Shown: positions 1 through 12,396 of the stretch, one piece after another
Layout of the letters: the number at the start of each line of letters is the position of its first letter
How positions within the stretch are numbered: position 1 is the stretch's first letter
Source: Nematostella vectensis
Lineage: Eukaryota > Cnidaria > Anthozoa > Actiniaria > Edwardsiidae
Direction of reading: 5' to 3'
DNA length: 64,000 nucleotides
NCBI RefSeq assembly: GCF_932526225.1
Contig: NC_064035.1
Span: 9,101,296 to 9,165,295, forward strand
Translations under genes and position numbers: made by a program
The notes under the pieces: generated by a model
Seen by the model: the letters and a program-made list of their open reading frames with translations, nothing else
What the model was told of the DNA's origin: nothing
Database searches by the model: none

Positions 1-3000
1 TACACCCAGTGTAGCGAGTAGCTCTCGTGCCCGCCGGGCGTGGTCGCCTCTACGCCTGAGGATAGGGGGGGGGGTTTCTTTCAGATAATGCATAATCAGT
101 GAGTTCAGTGAGATCGACTGTTTTCATACCAGCTGTGCCGTCTTGCTCTGAGGGGGGCCACATTCGGCGACAGACAAACATGATAATAAATAACACAAAA
201 CTAGAAAGATGAAAAGAATATAAATGTCAAAGTCTTGAACAACAATTTTGAGCTTCAAAGTATCAAATGTCTATTTTTCTTGCTGTATTCAACTGAGTTA
301 TAGTACACACCACGTGACAAAGACTGCAAAAGTGTTGTATTGAAGTTGGGTAATTCGTGGTGTTGGAAGACAGCAGGAAGCATCATTCACTTGCATGTAG
401 CGGTTGCAGTAAAAGTTTAATAAGAAGTCAAGCTCCTAAAAGAAAGGGGAGTTAGCAGAGTAAAAAAAGTTAGAATGGGCCCTGCTGTGTGAGCGACATA
501 TTTTGGAATCAACAGGTATATATACAAAAAGTATATACTGTTTCTAAGTACTCTGACATGAATAACTAAGGGGCTACACGGAATACACCTTCAACCACAC
601 CTATCAGGTCAATAACAGGGAAGTGTATCAACACTCATCCGTAACACCTACCACATCTATTACAGGTAAGTATATCAACACTCATCCGTAACACCTACCA
701 CATCTATCACAGGGAAGACTATCAACACTCATCCGTAACACCTTCCACATCTATAACAGTGAAGTCTATCAACACACATCCATCACACCTACCACATCTA
801 TAACAGGTAAGTCTATCAACGCTCATCCGCCACACCTACCACATCTGTTACAGGTAAGTCTATGAATACTCATCCATCACACCTACCACATCTATCACAG
901 GGAAGTGTATCAACACTCATCCGTCACACCTACCACATCTATAACAGGGATGTCTATCAACACTCATTCATCACACCTACCACATCTATTACAGGTAAGT
1001 CTATCAACACTCATCCGTCACACCTACCACATCTATCACAGGGAAGTCTATGAACACTCATCCATCACACCTACCACATCTATCACAGGGAAGACTATCA
1101 ACACTCATCCGTAACACATTCCACATCTATCACAGGGAAGACTATCAACACTCATCCGTAACACATCCCACATCTATCACAGGGAAGTGTATCAACACTC
1201 ATCTGTAACACCTACCACATCTATTACAGGTAAGTCTATGAACACTCATCCATCACACCTACCACATCTATCACAGGGAAGTCTATGAACACTCATCCAT
1301 CACACCTACCACATCAATTACAGGGAAGACTATCAACACTCATCCGTAACATCTTCCACATCTATCACAGGGATGTCTATCAACACTCAACCGTCACACC
1401 TACCACATCTATAACAGGGAAGTCTATCAACACTCATCCGTCACACCTACCACATCTATTACTGGCGCCCGTTTCTCGAAACACCCGAGAATTCTCGGGC
1501 CCGAAAACTTTATTTTGCATTTTTGCTCAAAATTTAGCATGTTTTCCTTCTGGAGAACCGCTTTCGTGTTTTAGAAACAGTTTAAACTTCCTCTTGGTTC
1601 GTATTCCAAATGATTACGCTCAATAGGGCTATTTTCGAAGTTTTACTAAACCAAAAAGTTACCCGAAAAGTATCGGGTGACTGCAAGGTCCCGAGAACTT
1701 TCTTAATATTTTAGCCATGTGAATTTCGGGCCCGAGAAGTTCGGGAAAGATCAAAATCTATAAAACCAAAAAGAGGATTATCCTTCACATGAATCTTTGT
1801 GGTAAAATACGATGTTTGACTATATTTCAACACATTTAGATACCATAAATTTTAAAGGAATAAGCCAGCTTTTGAAATTTAAGGAATAAAACGTTTTCGG
1901 GCCCAAGAATTCTCGGGTGTTTCGAGAAACGGGCCCCAGGTAAGTCTATGAACACTCATCCGTAACACCTACCACATCTATTACAGGTAAGTCTATCAAC
2001 ACTCATCAATCACACTTACCACATCTATTACAGGTAAGTCTATGAACACTCATCTGTAACACCTTCCACATCTATAACAGGGAAGTCTATCAACACTCAT
2101 CCATCACACCTACCACATCTATCACAGGGAAGTCTATGAACACTCATCCATCACACCTACCAAATCTATCACAGGGAAGACTATCAACACTCATCCGCCA
2201 CAGCTACCACATCTATAACAGGGAAGTCTATCAACACTCATCCGTCACACCTGCCACATCTATCACAGGGAAGTCTATCAACACTCATCCACCACAAGTA
2301 CCACATCTATTACAGGTAAGTCTATCAATGCTCATCCGTCACACCTACCACATCTATAACAGGGAAGTCTATGAACACTCATCCGTTACACCTACCACAT
2401 CTATCACAGGGAAGTGTATCAACACTCATCCGCCACACCTACCACATCTATCACAGGGAAGTCTATCAACACTCATCCATCACACCTACCACATCTATCA
2501 CAGGGAAGTGTATCAACGCTCATCCATCACACCTACCACATCTATAACAGGTAAGTCTATCAACGCTCATCCGTAACACCTACCACATCTATTACAGGTA
2601 AGTCTATGAATACTCGTTCATCACACCTACCACATCTATCACAGGGAAGTCTATCAACGCTCATCCATCACACCTACCACATTTATAACAGGTAAGTCTA
2701 TGAACACTCATCCGTCACACCTACCACATCTATCACAGGGAAGTGTATCAACGTTCATCCATCACACCTACCACATCTATCACAGGGAAGTGTATCAACA
2801 CTCATCCGCCACAGCTACTACATCTATAACAGGGAAGTCTATGAATACTCATCCATCACACCTACCAAATCTATCACAGGGAAGACTATCAACACTCATC
2901 CGCCACAGCTACCACATCTATAACAGGGAAGTCTATCAACACTCCTCCGTCACACCTGCCACATCTATCACAGGGAAGTCTATCAACACTCATCCACCAC

Positions 3001-6000
3001 AAGTACCACATCTATTACAGGTAAGTCTATCAATGCTCATCCGTCACACCTACCACATCTATAACAGGGAAGTCTATGAACACTCATCCGTTACACCTAC
3101 CACATCTATCACAGGGAAGTGTATCAACACTCATCCGCCACACCTACCACATCTATCACAGGGAAGTCTATCAACACTCATCCATCACACCTACCACATC
3201 TATCACAGGGACTCATCCGTCACACCTACCACATCTATTACAGGTAAGTCTATCAATGCTCATCCGTCACACCTACCACATCTATAACAGGGAAGTCTAT
3301 GAACACTCATCCGTTACACCTACCACATCTATCACAGGGAAGTGTATCAACACTCATCCGCCACACCTACCACATCTATCACAGGGAAGTCTATCAACAC
3401 TCATCCATCACACCTACCACATCTATCACAGGGAAGTGTATCAACACTCATCTATCGCACCTACCACATCTATCACAGGGACTCATCCGTCACACCTACC
3501 ACATCTATCACAGGGGAGTTATAGTGTACACCATCATCAGTAGACTTTGGTCGTGCCTTCGCAGCAAGAGCTATTGACTGCAGCACTTTGACAGATGAGT
3601 TAAAACTAAAAAAAGCAGAAAAATACTGCATGAACATCATCAAGGAGACATTGGATTTTCTCTATTTCATAAATAACATAAGAATTCATTAAAACATCTC
3701 AAATAAGAGGCAGAGAAAATGGAAACAAAGCATATTGCCATTTATACTTACAAAACATTTGAAGCAATATCATTCAATTTTGTTATGCTTGAAATTGTAA
3801 GGGATTTCCTTGCTTTACTAAGTTTTGAAAAGACAGTTGGTGCTGAAAGAAACACAAACCTTAAATAACTCTTTTCATAAACTGATAAAAGGCTTAAATT
3901 GTGGGGCTTAGGATTTCTCTGGATCGGATTGTATTTTTTTACAGTACAGCATGTGAGTTTTTATATTAACTCTCTCTACCTATCTAACGTAGTGTTTTTA
4001 CTAGTTTATGGCGTAATTAAAATCAAACAAAACCCTGGATATCATGGTAGTTTTGGTTGATGACATGACTTGGTTAAATTAAATTAAATTGGCATTTGAT
4101 GGACGGGTAAATAATCATAACAAAGGATTAAAGACAGAAGAACACAACTTTTATAATATTATCTGGTTATTACAATGTGCTACCTTGAAGAGTCCATATA
4201 GTAGTAGGAGATGTTGGAAATGGTGACAGCTTAGTACCAGGCAGCTTTACTTTCTTTGGACTTTCATTCAATTTTGATAAAACTTCTATTGATTCCTTTA
4301 ATAACGTGAGATTCTCTGAAAATCAAATGATGAATTTAAAACTACTACAGGTACCTCTGAACATAGACTACATAAGTTTCACTGATCGGCAGGTAGTTTA
4401 AAGCTAATCCGGGATATCTGTGGTAGATACCACCCCTAATCATAGTGTACAGTGCAGAGACACGTTATGTTAACACTTCCTGTCATTATTTACAAACTTC
4501 AACTTCTCCAATCCTTATGTCAATCCTAACCCTAACCCTTGAAAAACATGTAAATGCAATGCAATACATTTTTCCCATAAATGAAAGAAAAAAAAATACT
4601 GAATCATGCAGCGATTAGCAAAATTGAAAAAACTACTGTCTGGGTGTTTGGTGGGCAAAAATGATGTCCAAAAATACAAGTCGTCCTAGCTTTCACATCA
4701 TTTCTGCTCTCATTCAAAGACATAAATGCTTTGGCACACATACTTTGATATTCAGCAGCACGATTAATCCCCAGATTCTTTATTGTCCACTATCAAAGAC
4801 AAAACACCAAGGTGTTACTTAAACAGTTACAGATACAATGCAGATACAGTACATGAGAATCAGGATAATGGTACATAAGGGTCCTGTCTAACATACATTT
4901 TATGCATTGCTTCTAAGGCAACATAACTCTCCTGGCAAAGGAAAACAAGTGACACAGGTAAGGGAACACACAGTGTCTTACAATAAAACCTACAACAGTT
5001 AAATCAAAAAGCAACACAAGCAAAAACGAAAAGAAGATATGGCCTTTAAAATGCCTCAAGGGCCCTGGAAACAAAACACTTTAAAATGCAGCCTCTACCC
5101 AGACCAGGACCAATAACTCTTTTTGTTACTCACTGTTGCCATGCCGGTGATGATCAGATGTGGCCTTCTTCTGCTTGACTAATAAAAAAAAAATACAAAA
5201 CACTTGTTATTGAGCAGTGCCATCCAATGTGTTGCTTATATACATCCAATGTGTTGCTCATACACAGCCCCAGATATTTGACTTTAAGCATTACACAAAA
5301 TATAAGGAAATCCACAGAAGAACAATGAACCCCCCTTTTTGGAGCTGCTGGATCCACCTCTGTGTGGTTTATATATTGGATAATACTGTCTTAAATTAAT
5401 GTGTAGTTTATAGATGGCTCTGTTCACATGACTGACAGCAATGGATTAGAGTTCAAGTGGCAATTGCACCTGTTCACTTCCTGTCAGTGATGTAACAATC
5501 TCTGATGATTATTGATGGAAAACACAGTGCATGCAGAAAAATGAAAATTTAAAACTTTAGGTTTAAAACCCTGCAGTCTTTGTTCATTTTAGTGTCCTTT
5601 TGTAAGGATGGAAACTACATTAAAAAAAGATGAGAACCAAATTTCTTGAATTTGAATCAAGGGTTGTGTGAATGGCAAATCATGTGGTATGGCCTCTGAT
5701 TTACTATATAGCTAAAGAACCAATCAGAAAGTGATATTATGAGCAAGTGTTGTAGAAAATGTATTGTACACCAAAGGCAGCTCTGCTTTACGTACCTCAA
5801 TCCATTTATCATACATCTTTTTCACAGACTGGTCTACATAAGGTCTCCAGTAGAAATCCTATAGTGTATAAGACAATAATGTCAAGCTCATTCCAACTAT
5901 TTTTTTAAAATTATTTCCAAAATGTAAGTAACACTTAATCCCTGATAAGGTAACACTTTTGTCCGGCTAACAAAATATTGGTTGAAAATAATACAAAAGT

Positions 6001-9000
6001 CTTACAGGGTGTTATTTATCAAATCATAAACAAGTTCTAGCTAGAAAGTGTCAGAATTTAGTGCACTCCATTAAAATTTCACACGTTATTACTATTACAA
6101 GAACTCCTTGCTAATAGGGTCAAATTTCTATGTTTAACCGCTATATCTGCCATAAAAAATGGACATTTTGCTAGGTCATCCATGTAGGGTGAGGGTCTAT
6201 GGTAAACCCCTATATCTGCCATAAAAATGGGCGTTCTGTTAGGTAATTCAGCCTTAACATGTTTCCCCTCATTTCACTACAGTATTAACATGAGCTCACC
6301 AGGGTGGTATTTCCATCTTTGTAGTGCAAGTCATGGTGCTGACGACAATAAAAAATACAATCTTGAATTGAAGTGAAGGTACTACTATTATTACTATAGA
6401 GCTGTTTGAATTAGGTGACGCCTTATGGCAGTAGCTAAAAAAATTAGTTGGGGGAGAGACAAGCCTCATTTATTTATTATATAGGGGGAGGGGGGAGAGA
6501 TGTCATTTCCTCATTTATTACTTATATAGGGGGAGGGGAGAGAGATGTCATTTCCTCATTTATTACTTATATAGGGGGAGGGGAGAGAGATGTCATTTCC
6601 TCATTTATTACTTATATAGGGGGAGGGGAGAGAGATGTCATTTCCTCATTTATTACTTATATAGGGGGAGGGGAGAGAGAGATGTCATTTCCTCATTTAT
6701 TACTTATATAGGGGGAGGGGAGAAAGATGTCATTTCCTTTCCTTTCAGTTTTTTTTTTGTAAAATTCTAGCACTACCAGTGGTGGGGGAGCAGGCCGGCT
6801 GCCCCTATGTCAGGGCTTCTGGAATTACGCGGAAAAAACTCTAAATTACGCGGGATTCTTTGCTAAATTACACGCTAAATTACGCGGAAAATCAATCATT
6901 ACGCGCTAAATTACGCGGGATTTTGCAATACATTTTTCTTTAAAAATCACAATTTTGCGGGATTCTTTACTGAATTACGCCCAAAATTACACGAAATATC
7001 AACTATTTTGTTCCGAAGGAAAGCACGAAATAACTTGAAAAGGTTTATTTTTTTGCACGAAAATATCTTAGGCGAGTTTTCATTGGCTCCTAGCCACCAG
7101 CCAATTAAAAAAGGTATTTTATTATTAGTCCTAGGTCTTCGCGGTTTAGCAAAGAAAGCCTAGTCATTTTATTTGTTTTCGAAATTAAGTTCGAAATATC
7201 GCAATCTTAAGAAGAATATCTGTCTTTTTTTACGCGAAATAGAGGTAAAAACCCTAAAAGAACACATCAGCTGTGCACTTAGATGTTTTGTCTTTCAAAA
7301 TTTAGCTAAATTACGCGGGATTACTCGGAAATTTGTGGATTACACGGAGAAAGCGAAATTACGCACTTCTGCACAAGCGCGTAATCCCAGAAGCCCCGCT
7401 ATGTTAGCTATAGCCCTGCCCATTTGATTAAACCTCTCTTCAATTGGCACCAATCCTCGGAGACTCAGTGAAACGCAGAGACCAGAAGGTGGATTTGAGG
7501 TGTGAGTATGTGTGATGACAAAAGGGAGAGGGGAAAGGACACCCTGGGTAACTGCTCTGTAAGCACAGGTTCCAAAAAGGGTCTCTAATCCATGAAGCTG
7601 CCTGTCAGGTGGCACAGATTTGTGAACCTTAGCAGATGCCTAATTAGCACCATCACTGATGGACAGAAACTGCTGTCAATGTCAGTTATGACTTATGGTC
7701 TCCCACACAGTGCTGAAGCCTGTGCCAAAGGGAGTTTGGCATATACGTCGCCCTGGGTCCCTGAGGATGACTGGTGCCCATTTGTAATCTCATTTGTGCC
7801 CCACATGCTAAAAAGGCATTTACAGGATATTATAACATGCAGGTTTTTACCTTGACTGCATGTAATTTTTTTTCGGGATCAAGTATATTCACAAGCTTAT
7901 AATACAACCCACGAATCCTGGAGTCGCCAACAAATGCCACAGGATGGTTCTGAAGACAAGTCCGTGCTTCACTAATAAGATAAAAAAAAAATATTTGTGG
8001 GTCAAATAAACAGATAAATGGTCCAAAATACTTTCTTATAAGTAGAAAGGGTTGTCCAATACACTGACAAATTTATGTATGTCATTGTCTGGAACAATAA
8101 ATGTCATTAGAGCAAATTAGAGGTAAAACAATAAGATAGTACAATGCCCTGCATGCAATTGTCAGAGTAGTCCACTAGTATGTTTTTACAACTTTTTATT
8201 AATAATTTTTGTTAAGACAATGGAGTGCCCAGTTATCTAGGATGTTTTATAGGGGCATGCTTTCCTGGAAAAATATTGTTGATTTTTCTTTTTTCACAGG
8301 GACATTTCCTAGAGAGCTTCATCAACATGCTCTTATTTAATACAATAATTCCAATGCCAAATACTTTTACTTATTGGTTTACCAAACAAAATCTCATTCC
8401 CTGTTTTCCTCATCTGCAATATTTTCTTTTGAGTATGTTAAGTAAAGGATTGCTCAATACTGGACCTTTTGCTAAGGTGCGGGGGGTGGAGGGGGGGTGG
8501 TAAGGTGCGGGGTGGGGGTGGTAAGGTGTGGGGTGGGTGTGGGCCAAGGTGCCCTCCTATCTTTGTGGAGTTCCACTGTGCATAGCGGTGGTGAAAATAT
8601 TGGAGATTTCTGGGATAGACAGGTGAAGAAACTTAAGTGTTTTGGAGACAATCTCTATATCACAAAAGTGTGATACCTTGGTACATATCTGTGCATCATA
8701 CATCCATAAGGCTGCCACATGTCCCCTCTCCACCACCCATCATTAAACATCAGTGAACAGGTATCAGAGCCTAGACAGAAACAATAAAGATATAAAATAG
8801 CTTGTATTCCCCTCTCCACCACCCATCATTAAACATGAGTGAACAGGTATCAGAGCCTAGAAAGAAATAATAAAGATATAAAATAGCTTGTATTCCCCTC
8901 TCCACCACCCATCATTTAACATCAGTGAACAGGTATCAGAGCCTAGACTGAAATAATAAAGATATCAAAAAGCTTGTTTTTCCCCTCTCCACCACCCATC

Positions 9001-12000
9001 ATTAAACATCAGTGAACAGGTATCAGAGACTAGACAGAAATAATAAAGATATAAAATAGCTTGTATTCCCCTCTCCACCACCCATCATTAAACATCAGTG
9101 AACAGGTATCAGAGACTAGACAGAAATAATAAAGATATAAAATAGCTTGTATTCCCCTCTCCACCACCCATCATTAAACATCAGTGAACAGGTATCAGAG
9201 CCTAGACAGAAATAATAAAGATATAAAAAGCTTGTTTTTCCCCTCTCCACCACCCATCATTAAACATCAGTGAACAGGTATCAGAGCCTAGACTGAAATA
9301 ATAAAGATATTAAAAAGCTTGTTTTTCCCCTCTCCACCACCCATCATTAAACATCAGTGAACAGGTATCAGAGCCTAGACTGAAATAATAAAGATATTAA
9401 AAAGCTTGTTTTTCCCCTCTCCACCACCCATCATTAAACATCAGTGAACAGGTATCAAAGCCTAGACTGAAATAATAAAGATATTAAAAAGCTTGTTTTT
9501 CCCCTCTCCACCACCCATCATTAAACATGAGTGAACAGGTATCAGAGACTAGACAGAAATAATAAAGATATAAAAAGCTTGTTTTTCCCCTCTCCACCAC
9601 CCATCATTAAACATCAGTGAACAGGTATCAGAGCCTAGACAGAAATAATAAAGATATAAAATAGCTTGTATTCCCCTCTCCACCACCCATCATTAAACAT
9701 CAGTGAACAGGTATCAGAGCCTAGACAGAAATAATAAAGATATAAAATAGCTTGTATTCCCCTCTCCACCACTCATCATTAAACATCAATGAACAGGTAT
9801 CAGAGCCTAGAAAGAAATAATAAAGATATAAAATAGCTTGTATTCCCCTCTCCACCACTCATCATTAAACATCAGTGAACAGGTATCAGAGCCTAGACTG
9901 AAATAATAAAGACATCAAAAAGCTTGTTTTTCCCCTCTCCACCACCCATCATTAAACATCAGTGAACAGGTATCAGAGACTTGACAGAAATAATAAAGAT
10001 ATAAAATAGCTTGTATTCCCCTCTCCACCACCCATCATTAAACATAAGTGAACAGGTATCAGAGCCTAGACAGAAATAATATAGATATAAAATAGCTTGT
10101 ATTCCCCTCTCCACCACCCATCATTAAACATCAGTGAACAGGTATCAGAGCCTTGACAGAAATAATATAGATATAAAATAGCTTGTATTCCCCTCTCCAC
10201 CACCCATCATTAAACATCAGTGAACAGGTATCAGAGCCTAGACTGAAATAATAAAGATATAAAAAGCTTGTATTCCCCTCTCCACCACCCATCATTAAAC
10301 ATAAGTGAACAGGTATCAGAGCCTAGACAGAAATAATATAGATATAAAATAGCTTGTATTCCCCTCTCCACCACCCATCATTAAACATCAGTGAACAGGT
10401 ATCAGAGCCTTGACAGAAATAATATAGATATAAAATAGCTTGTATTCCCCTCTCCACCACCCATCATTAAACATCAGTGAACAGGTATCAGAGCCTAGAC
10501 AGAAATAATAAAGATATAAAATAGCTTGTATTTCCCTCTCCACCACCCATCATTAAACATCAGTGAACAGGTATCAGAGCCTAGACAGAAATAATAAAGA
10601 TATAAAAAGCTTGTATTCCCCTCTCCACCACCCATCATTAAACATCAGTGAACAGGTATCAGAGCCTAGACAGAAATAATAAAGATATAAAATAGCTTGT
10701 ATTTCCCTCTCCACCACCCATCATTAAACATCAGTGAACAGGTATCAGAGCCTAGACAGAAATAATAAAGATATAAAAAGCTTGTATTCCCCTCTCCACC
10801 ACCCATCATTAAACATCAGTGAACAGGTATCAGAGCCTAGACAGAAATAATAAAGATATAAAAAGCTTGTATTCCCCTCTCCACCACCCATCATTAAACA
10901 TCAGTGAACAGGTATCAGAGCCTAGACAGAAATAATAAAGATATAAAATAGCTTGTATTTCCCTCTCCACCACCCATCATTAAACATCAGTGAACAGGTA
11001 TCAGAGCCTAGACAGAAATAATAAAGATATAAAATAGCTTGTATTTCCCTCTCCACCACCCATCATTAAACATCAGTGAACAGGTATCAGAGCCTAGACA
11101 GAAATAATAAAGATATAAAATAGCTTGTATTTCCCTCTTCACCACCCATCATTAAACATCAGTGAACAGGTATCAGAGCCTAGACTGAAATAATAAAGAT
11201 ATAAAATAGCTTGTATTTCCCTCTCCACCACCAATCGTCAAACATTAGCTTATACTGCAAGTGTGGGAGCCAAGACAGACATTAGATGCCTATAATTCTG
11301 GGTATGGCGGCATCACAGGAGAAAACAATAAATTTGTAAGGTTAAAAAAAAAAAACAGTTGAATTCACTCTGGTTGAGTCATAGGCATACTGTAATTGAT
11401 AGAATAAGTGTTGCCATGCTTATATAATCTTTAATGTCCGAGACAAGGCACTAATTACAGTATTTAGGAAGGTACTTATATTTTATTTCTTAGTCATTTT
11501 AGTAAGTTATCCTACCTTTCCTTCTAAAGCCCAGCACACATGTTAAGAGAAATTTCAAGCAAGCAATTTGCTCACTGCTTTGCAAGGCCAAAAACTCACA
11601 GTTTAAGCAGAAGATAATTTTGACTCAGTTGCTCGTGAGACATCATTTCATACGATCAACGTCAGCACAATGTCAGTTTTTGGTATTGGGAGGCAGTGAG
11701 CAAAGTGCATGTGTGAAAATTTCCTCACCGTGTGCACTGTGTGCGCCTTTACATTCAGCCATTATCGAAGTCTATTGAGTGTAACACCTTTGGGCGAGGT
11801 GTCTATTCAGGGGATGCGCTTATTCATATTTATTTCATCTTAGGTGAGGCACTTAAAGTTGTAAGCAACTATCTATGTTACCTGTCAAAGACTTTATAAG
11901 CAGACTATCAATGTTTATTTAGGTGAGAGTATTAAACTGCAATTCAAGGAAAAAGAGGGAAAGTTAAAATTTAAAAAACAGCCAGTTGGATAGTCTCGTG

Positions 12001-12396
12001 CGCAATTGCCTTCTCTGAAACAAATGTTATTCAATAAGCCCCCCTGCATTTTCTCGTGCGTTATGTTGTCAATTATTTGTGTACGCCCTTTTGATTTTAT
12101 CCCCTTAGTTCCGGCATCCCTCTATTTGGTGATACAAACTAAATACCCAATTATTGTTTATTTTTTTCAATGCGCATGTGCATACCTTTAGTAAGAATTC
12201 TGATCAAATGAACGATAAATGCCACAAATACAACCAATGCGGCGAGCATTTTACATCGGGCTTCCATCCTCCAAGCTGCTTTCGACTGCGTTAAGTTCTT
12301 GGGTTCTTTCTCTTCTCTCTGTTTAGAAGTCTTACCATCCATGGAGTCCTCGGGGAACTCGAAACTAACCGATTGTAACTTTGACGGAGAATCCAT
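1..12396 (-). CDS. CASD1: CASD1-like sialate O-acetyltransferase, 5' 12 exons (3' end beyond window)
   Basis: Exons, in transcript order: 12186-12396, 8677-8770, 7851-7971, 5796-5858, 5134-5178, 4744-4789, 4184-4315, 3752-3842, 3500-3605, 311-435, 130-200 and 1-55 (continuing off the left edge). Every junction is GT-AG and the frame runs through about 394 codons. The start ATG has the context GCCATGG and an in-frame TGA lies upstream. Residues about 49-66 form a signal-anchor segment. The lumenal SGNH/PC-esterase domain follows, with WQPYGCMMHRY, then VAFVGDSRIRGLYY (nucleophile Ser about 119) and DDGVHY (Asp about 292, His about 295). These match the Ser-Asp-His triad of human CASD1. NFYCNRYMQ and a hydrophobic stretch (FVLFIIMFVC) begin the multi-pass Cas1p-type region. 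In animals the family O-acetylates sialic acid in the Golgi. The exon 10 donor (311) was chosen by frame. Two introns begin or end inside tandem arrays that duplicate the exon edge. Confidence 0.93.
594..3521. repeat. 47-bp minisatellite spanning CASD1 exon 9 donor
   Basis: There are about 52 copies of a 47-bp unit (for example ggg at 1041 and again at 1088), interrupted by a transposon at 1463-1937. On the minus strand every unit carries the last ~17 nt of CASD1 exon 9 followed by its donor (GATGTG|GTAGGT). The real junction is at 3500/3499, at the exon-side edge of the array. Two shortened ~29-bp units lie next to the exon. On the plus strand a subset of units reads ACAGGTAAGT, a perfect donor consensus in antisense. 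The long open frames here (for example 2136-2576 and 2700-3287) come from the array being open in all frames and are not genes. Confidence 0.95.
1463..1937. mobile_element. MITE with ~45-bp terminal inverted repeats, inside the 47-bp array
   Basis: The ends are inverted copies of each other. The left end reads TGG then cGCCCGTTTCTCGAAACACC; the right end is its complement, closing with GTTTCGAGAAACGGGCCCC. Identity continues about 45 bp inward through an ACCCGAGAATTCT-type motif. The interior (~385 bp) has no coding sequence. The element splits one 47-bp unit (ctattac / aggtaag) with no clear target-site duplication. Confidence 0.85.
6480..6735. repeat. 45-bp minisatellite in CASD1 intron 4
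   Basis: About six copies of a 45-bp unit (ataGGGGGAGGGGAGAGAGA plus a T-rich half). Because 45 is a multiple of three, it yields an apparent 87-residue frame at 6448-6711 that is not a gene. It lies between exons 4 (5796) and 3 (7851) and touches neither. Confidence 0.9.
6811..7398. mobile_element. 588-bp MITE, ctatgt target-site duplication, rich in ttacgcgg
   Basis: The termini are inverted repeats: CAGGGCTTCTGGAATTACGCG on the left and, read from the right end inward, CGGGGCTTCTGGGATTACGC. The hexamer ctatgt abuts both ends (6805-6810 and 7399-7404), which suggests a 6-bp target-site duplication. The interior repeats the motif aaattacgcgg many times and has no credible coding sequence; the frames at 7173-7427 and 7340-7615 are incidental. 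The CAGGG start resembles hAT-type ends, but the 6-bp duplication does not fit hAT, so the superfamily is open. Confidence 0.8.
8476..8545. repeat. G-rich degenerate repeat in CASD1 intron 2
   Basis: Three or so imperfect copies of an aaggtgcGGGGtGGGggtggt-like unit. The many runs of three or more Gs in a short space give G-quadruplex potential on the strand antisense to CASD1. Confidence 0.7.
8723..11245. repeat. 86-bp minisatellite spanning CASD1 intron 1 acceptor / exon 2
   Basis: There are 29 full 86-bp units plus a partial one; consecutive cccctctcc blocks begin at 8809 and 8895. On the minus strand each unit contains TTATTTCTGTCTAG|GC, the acceptor of CASD1 exon 2, then about 50 nt matching the start of exon 2. 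The real exon (8677-8770) uses the copy at the transcript-downstream edge. The other 28 are decoys lying in intron 1. Read in the CASD1 frame, a decoy runs 27 codons and stops at the TAG that forms the next acceptor. Units vary slightly (gacag/gactg, aaaatagc/aaaagc), so the array is young to moderate in age. Confidence 0.95.

Noticed and set aside
2136-3577. Plus-strand frames of 92-195 residues (HTYHIYHREVYQ-type repeats)
   Set aside because: The 47-bp minisatellite is open in all frames, and the strand is antisense to CASD1 exon 9.
6448-6711. 87-residue frame of ITYIGGGERDVISSF repeats
   Set aside because: 45-bp minisatellite within CASD1 intron 4; no start context or domain.
8723-11245. 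CRISPR-like regular repeats
   Set aside because: Units are contiguous with no unique spacers, and they match the CASD1 exon 2 boundary in a eukaryotic gene.
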